A stretch of DNA of 24,375 bases. Origin: a virus. Below the pieces are notes generated by a model. It searched no databases. It was not told where the DNA came from and was given only the letters and a program-made list of their open reading frames with translations. Positions within the stretch are counted from its first letter, which is position 1; each line of letters starts with the position of its first letter. The position numbers were made by a program, and so were the translations under genes. Positions 21,014 to 24,375 of the stretch are shown piece by piece. The DNA is taken from positions 1 to 24,375 of IMG/VR virus record IMGVR_UViG_3300030117_004420; one strand, 5' to 3'.

Positions 21014-22501
21014 CTAGATGCCCTCGTCTTCCGAGCCATCTGATTCACTTTCAAGTTCACTTTCAATTCTTTCGTCTTCCAACTGTGCTTCCTCTTCATT
21101 TTGTCTAAGTATATTTGTTCTAAACCATTCTTTTGAATAATATTTTCCTACAAAATCTTCCATATCTCTTGCAAGTGTCATTCTTGCGGTCATTATTTCT
21201 TGTTGTTTCAACTCTGTGTAGAAATGGTCTGATGTAAAATTATATTGTATCTTGTCTCTAATCTTAGACCACTCAGCAGAAGTCATCACATTTTTCAATA
21301 TCAACTGTTTTTCCATTACATCTTGAAACAGTGATGAAAATCTTATTTGAAGTTTTGCAACAAATTTACTAAACAGTAGTTCATCCCTTGTAATTTCACT
21401 TTCTCTTCCAAGAGAGAATCCTGAATCTGCTTCTAGTCGTGAAACAGGAACGTGCATAGCCTTGTAAAGTTTTTTCTGGAAATAATCTACATCGTCTAAC
21501 TGTCCAAGATTTTCACCGCCAGGAAGTGTGGTAATCTCTGTTCCTCTTCCACCTTCTCTTCTTGGTAACCAATAATCTTCTAACATTGACTGATGTCTGC
21601 GGTCATCTCTGACTTCACCTGAATCAGAGTCGTAGACAAGACGATTCTTGTATCGTGTCATGATGTCACGAATGTACTGTTCTGCTTTGACTTTTGGTAA
21701 ATTTCCAACGTCAATGTAAAAAATTCTTCGTTCTGGAGCTCTTGATATACGATAAATGACGATTGCATCTTCAACCATTCGTAACTGATTGAGAGGTTTG
21801 ATTGCCTTGTGGAGATAAGACAATACTTGTTTTTTCTTTGAATCAAGAAGTCCAGATGTGCAATATGCGATACTGTCTTTGGAAATTAGAATACCTTGTT
21901 GATGTTGATTTTTAAGACCGGCTGGATTATATGTAAATATCTCATCCACCTTTATATTTACAGTATCTTGTGCTTTTTGTTTGTTTACTTGATTGACTTT
22001 TTTGATTTTTGTAGCATCTAAACTTCGTAACTCAACGATTCCTCTTGATGGGTCATTTTCGTCAATCATTATGTGATAATATAATCTTCCCTCCACATAC
22101 CATCTACGAAAAATCTCGTGGCCAAAGTTATTAAAGTTTAACAAATCGAGAACAAAATCAAATTCATTTCTTATTTTTGTTTTGATTGATTCAGTAAGAC
22201 CTGTGTTGTCAAGAAGAATATTGACAGGTCTTTCATTTTTCCCTGCAACGATTGCTTCATTTACAATGTTCTCTATTGCAATTTCACAATCTGAAAGTTG
22301 AGACATTTGACGATATTTTTGAATGAGGTCAACTTCGCTTTTATACGTACCCTCCATATTGAGGTAAGAACCATAGGCTCCTCCCCCAGCAATCATCATT
22401 GAACCATCATCATTTTCTGGAAGTGCAAATGCAGGAATATTTGCATTAGGTTGTTCTTCACTCTTTCTTTCAATTTTGAAACCAAAAATTTCAAATGCCA
22501 T
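21014..22501 (-). CDS. 20: Portal vertex protein gp20, 495 aa
   Basis: Dodecameric portal through which DNA enters the head and on which the prohead initiates. Recognisable gp20 segments are YGSYLNMEG, DLIQKYRQMSQLSDCEIAIE (58-77), then NIVNEAIV; VVELRSLDATKIKK-like text reads IVELRSLDATKIKKV here; IYRISRAPERRIFYIDVGNL (249-268); MHVPVSRLEADSGFSLGRE (about 362-380); and an acidic C-terminus. Length is a little below T4 (524). AAGGA precedes the ATG at 22501. It is followed by a late promoter and the gp67-like gene, the canonical order. Confidence 0.96.
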   Translation of the reverse strand: MAFEIFGFKIERKSEEQPNANIPAFALPENDDGSMMIAGGGAYGSYLNMEGTYKSEVDLIQKYRQMSQLSDCEIAIENIVNEAIVAGKNERPVNILLDNTGLTESIKTKIRNEFDFVLDLLNFNNFGHEIFRRWYVEGRLYYHIMIDENDPSRGIVELRSLDATKIKKVNQVNKQKAQDTVNIKVDEIFTYNPAGLKNQHQQGILISKDSIAYCTSGLLDSKKKQVLSYLHKAIKPLNQLRMVEDAIVIYRISRAPERRIFYIDVGNLPKVKAEQYIRDIMTRYKNRLVYDSDSGEVRDDRRHQSMLEDYWLPRREGGRGTEITTLPGGENLGQLDDVDYFQKKLYKAMHVPVSRLEADSGFSLGRESEITRDELLFSKFVAKLQIRFSSLFQDVMEKQLILKNVMTSAEWSKIRDKIQYNFTSDHFYTELKQQEIMTARMTLARDMEDFVGKYYSKEWFRTNILRQNEEEAQLEDERIESELESESDGSEDEGI

Positions 22502-22520
22502 TATTTAATCCTTTCATTTG

Positions 22521-23120
22521 TCATCCACTTGGACTCGTAAATGTTGGTGTAAAGGTTGCACTTCCACCAGTGTCACCACTTGATGCAGAAGCTGACTCCC
22601 AATGATCGTATGTCCATGTACAAGAAAATTCTTCTATTTCTCCTGCACCCCAATCTAATGTTATTGGAGACAAAGCAGTTGGAAATGCATTCATAAACTT
22701 GTATATTTTAATTGCATCACCCTGCTTACTGAATTGTGTGACTGTTAAATCTTTTTTATAATTAACGTTGTCACCTTCAGATACTCCAAAACTACTATCT
22801 CTATTATTTAGTTTAACATTTGACACTAAATTCATCCATTCTTCAATAGTATTTCTTATTCCAAAATCTTCATCGTTGATAATTGTAGTTTCCCAAGTGT
22901 CAAAGGTTCTATCACCAGCAATTTTTATTGACTTCCCATGAAAAAATACCTCATGAGTGCCAATATTAGATGCTGGTAGAGATGAAGCTCTAACAAGAAA
23001 TTCTGAACGTGTAGGTGGGTTGGTTACACCCGAAGGATAAAGAAGGTCAACTTTGAACAGGGAAGGTCTTGCCCCTCCCTGTTTTAAATTAGATTTGAAC
23101 TCCGTGACTGAAAATGCCAT
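22521..23120 (-). CDS. 19: Tail tube protein gp19, 199 aa (copy 3, most T4-like)
   Basis: Forms the hexameric rings of the inner tail tube. The match to gp19 is clear: GGARPSLFKVDLLYP (15-29), VRASSLPASNIG, IKIAGDRTFDTWETTIINDE (70-89) and a closing FSCTWTYDHWES. T4 gp19 has the same AGDRTFDDW and LDYWE landmarks. At 199 residues it is longer than T4 gp19 (163), ending in a Ser/Gly/Thr tail. Being next to gp20 it holds the standard gp19 place. It is the last of three adjacent gp19-like genes. The Shine-Dalgarno is weak; coupling to the preceding stop is likely. Confidence 0.92.
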   Translation of the reverse strand: MAFSVTEFKSNLKQGGARPSLFKVDLLYPSGVTNPPTRSEFLVRASSLPASNIGTHEVFFHGKSIKIAGDRTFDTWETTIINDEDFGIRNTIEEWMNLVSNVKLNNRDSSFGVSEGDNVNYKKDLTVTQFSKQGDAIKIYKFMNAFPTALSPITLDWGAGEIEEFSCTWTYDHWESASASSGDTGGSATFTPTFTSPSG

Positions 23121-23134
23121 TCATTATAAACTCA

Positions 23135-23707
23135 TTATGCTGTTCCTGAAATCACGGAATTATTTTCCTCTGCGGATGCTCCGTGACTCCAATAGTCATA
23201 TGCCCAAGTGCAAGTATATTCTTCCACTGCATCACTTGACCAATCGAGTGCTATTTCACTCAATTCTGTTGGCCACAATTTGTAAAATTTCCACGATTGA
23301 ACATCATTTCCACCTACGTCAACTTGTGTCACAATTGCTTCGCCTGGTGAATCAGTTATACCATTGCTATCATCTCTTGTACCATCTGCTTGACCAGATA
23401 GACGATACATCCAATTCATTATTTTTTCACGAATTGCAAAATTTTCATCATTTATAATTGTGGTAGTCCAATTGTCATAAGTACGAAATCCTGTCATTTT
23501 GTATGCTCGTCCAGCATAGTTTACTGGTAATGCTGCAATCGTAGCAGCAGGAACTGCCGCTGCTTTGACTAGTATATTTTCAGTGTCAGAAAAAGAAAAG
23601 TCAGAAGATGAGTCAGTTATAGAAATTTTATATAAGGATGGTCTTGCACCACCAGCTGCAGCTGCGGCAAAGAGGTTACTTTTAAAATCTGTTACTGTAA
23701 ACGCCAT
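23135..23707 (-). CDS. Tail tube gp19 paralog, 190 aa (copy 2)
   Basis: Same plan as its neighbours: VTDFKSNL, an Ala-rich insertion before GGARPSLYKI, VKAAAVPAATI, a GRAYKMTGFRTYDNWTTTII segment (66-85), and ending YTCTWAYDYWSHG. It differs from copy 3 by the Ala-rich N-terminal insertion, a MTGFRTYD in place of IAGDRTFD, and a different linker (DGTRDDSNGITDSPG). GAGG lies eight bases before the ATG. All key strands are kept, so it is likely a functional tube or tube-like protein rather than a relic. It may form another part of the tail or baseplate tube end. Confidence 0.9.
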   Translation of the reverse strand: MAFTVTDFKSNLFAAAAAGGARPSLYKISITDSSSDFSFSDTENILVKAAAVPAATIAALPVNYAGRAYKMTGFRTYDNWTTTIINDENFAIREKIMNWMYRLSGQADGTRDDSNGITDSPGEAIVTQVDVGGNDVQSWKFYKLWPTELSEIALDWSSDAVEEYTCTWAYDYWSHGASAEENNSVISGTA

Positions 23708-23715
23708 TTTATCCT

Positions 23716-24252
23716 CTATGCAAAAGTGTAGTAATTATAAGACCAAGTTACATCGAACTGTTCTATGTCACTTGCAGTATCATAACTTAATGCAATCTCA
23801 CCTATTGTATTTGGCCAACAATCTACAAACGTAATTGTCTGGTCAGGAGTAGCACTACCATCTTTACCATATTGAAGAAGTTTGACTGTTCCTCCAAAAC
23901 CATTAGCAGTATCATATAAAGTATTCATTTTATTATCAACTGTACCATTAATTTCATTCATCCATTTTTCAAGTTCAGAGCGTTGAGTTGAGGCTTCTGT
24001 CATGATAATTGTAGTACTCAAATCTCCATAAACAATATCGCCTGGTATTTTAACAGTTCTACCAAAATATTGTCGTTCAATTGGTGTGACTGTTAATGGT
24101 GGAAGTGCAGATACATTACAAAAAAACTTAATGTCAGTCAGATTTGATAAAGTAACACCATTTGGAACAGCAGTAATTTGCAGTTCAAATAAACTTGGAC
24201 GGGCGCCCCCCGAAGCGAGCGCCGTTTGAAACGTTGATAAGTCAAATGCCAT
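23716..24252 (-). CDS. Tail tube gp19 paralog, 178 aa (copy 1)
   Basis: First gene after gp18. It reads FQTALASGGARPSLFELQIT (8-27), NVSALPPLTV, RTVKIPGDIVYGDLSTTIIM (69-88), WMNEINGT, and ends FDVTWSYNYYTFA. The gp19 landmark AGDRTFDDW is replaced by PGDIVYGDL, so this copy is the most diverged of the three. It lies directly behind a late promoter (24281-24288) and has AGGAAAT before the ATG, so expression of the set begins here. It is probably a structural tube-fold protein; whether it replaces or joins the main tube cannot be told. Confidence 0.9.
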   Translation of the reverse strand: MAFDLSTFQTALASGGARPSLFELQITAVPNGVTLSNLTDIKFFCNVSALPPLTVTPIERQYFGRTVKIPGDIVYGDLSTTIIMTEASTQRSELEKWMNEINGTVDNKMNTLYDTANGFGGTVKLLQYGKDGSATPDQTITFVDCWPNTIGEIALSYDTASDIEQFDVTWSYNYYTFA

Positions 24253-24280
24253 TTGATTTCCTCGAAATTAATCTTTTAAT

Positions 24281-24288
24281 TATTTATA
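24281..24288 (-). promoter_or_regulatory. T4-type late promoter before the gp19 cluster
   Basis: Exact TATAAATA on the minus strand, beginning with the final bases around the gp18 stop codon and 29 bases before the first gp19-like ATG. Confidence 0.88.
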
Positions 24289-24375
24289 TCAAACAGCACC
24301 AACGACTTCAGAGAACTCAACACCAGAACGAACTGCAACAAAGTTCAACTGAATAAAGTTGATAGCTCGTGATGG
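24289..24375 (-). CDS. 18: Tail sheath protein gp18, C-terminal end only
   Basis: The last 28 codons of a gene that enters from the right edge. The residues SRAINFIQLNFVAVRSG and then VEFSEVVGAV before TGA match the C-terminal strand of T4-type sheath proteins (T4 has RAINYITLNFVA). The sheath contracts to drive the tube through the host envelope. Its place before gp19 is canonical. Only the end is visible, so nothing can be said about length or start. Confidence 0.85.
   Translation of the reverse strand, partial: PSRAINFIQLNFVAVRSGVEFSEVVGAV

Noticed and set aside
1-24375. CRISPR arrays, insertion sequences, homing endonucleases or introns
   Set aside because: No regular repeat-spacer pattern, transposase, HNH/GIY-YIG motif or split core gene was seen.

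Overview
This window is a stretch of an AT-rich, T4-type myovirus genome. Marine T4-like relatives, such as phages of SAR11 or cyanobacteria, are the closest gestalt match. The evidence is an almost canonical T4 module order on the minus strand: end of gp18, gp19, gp20, gp67/gp68-like genes, gp21, gp22, gp23, gp3-like, uvsY, uvsW, gp55, gp47, gp46. TATAAATA late promoters sit in the structural module and strong TTGACA-17-TATAAT type promoters sit in the early and accessory regions. Every supported gene reads right to left (minus strand). The host cannot be read from the sequence. The 3TM-type holin, peptide deformylase, 2OG-Fe(II) oxygenase and Sm-like proteins fit a marine Gram-negative host, but that is inference.

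Layout, right to left in transcription order. (1) 24375-16749, virion module: gp18 C-terminus, three consecutive gp19 tail-tube paralogs, portal gp20, small prohead genes, prohead protease gp21, scaffold gp22 and major capsid gp23, closed by a strong terminator at 16687-16720. (2) 16659-14949: a GT42/DUF115-like putative glycosyltransferase, a tail-tube-fold protein in the gp3 position, and UvsY. (3) 14946-8517, recombination and late-transcription module: UvsW helicase, an Sm-like protein, late sigma gp55, gp47, a 2OG oxygenase, a small ribbon-helix-helix candidate and gp46. (4) 8520-7435: a small hypothetical, peptide deformylase and an acidic hypothetical. (5) 7426-4682, accessory: tandem early promoters around a GC-rich island, a small hypothetical, a PD-(D/E)XK nuclease candidate overlapping a DNA methyltransferase (putative restriction-modification pair), and a ParB-like protein with its own promoter. 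(6) 4674-2108: an early promoter with a perfect inverted repeat, a 33-aa membrane peptide, two hypotheticals, a holin-like protein, a class-3 lipase lipoprotein and a hypothetical. (7) 2111-1: a second Sm-like paralog, a very short SET-domain protein, a 39-aa membrane peptide overlapping tRNA-Pro(UGG), a second DNA methyltransferase, and a truncated tRNA-Tyr(GUA).

Most genes are joined by ATGA, TGATG or TAATG overlaps, so translation is probably coupled along long transcripts. The core genes make and package the virion and run recombination-dependent replication. gp55 would direct the late promoters seen before gp19, the gp67-like gene and gp22. The accessory block is the unusual part: two methyltransferases and a nuclease candidate, a SET protein, a lipase next to a holin, two Sm-like paralogs, duplicated early-promoter cassettes, and a perfect promoter pointing antisense to uvsW.
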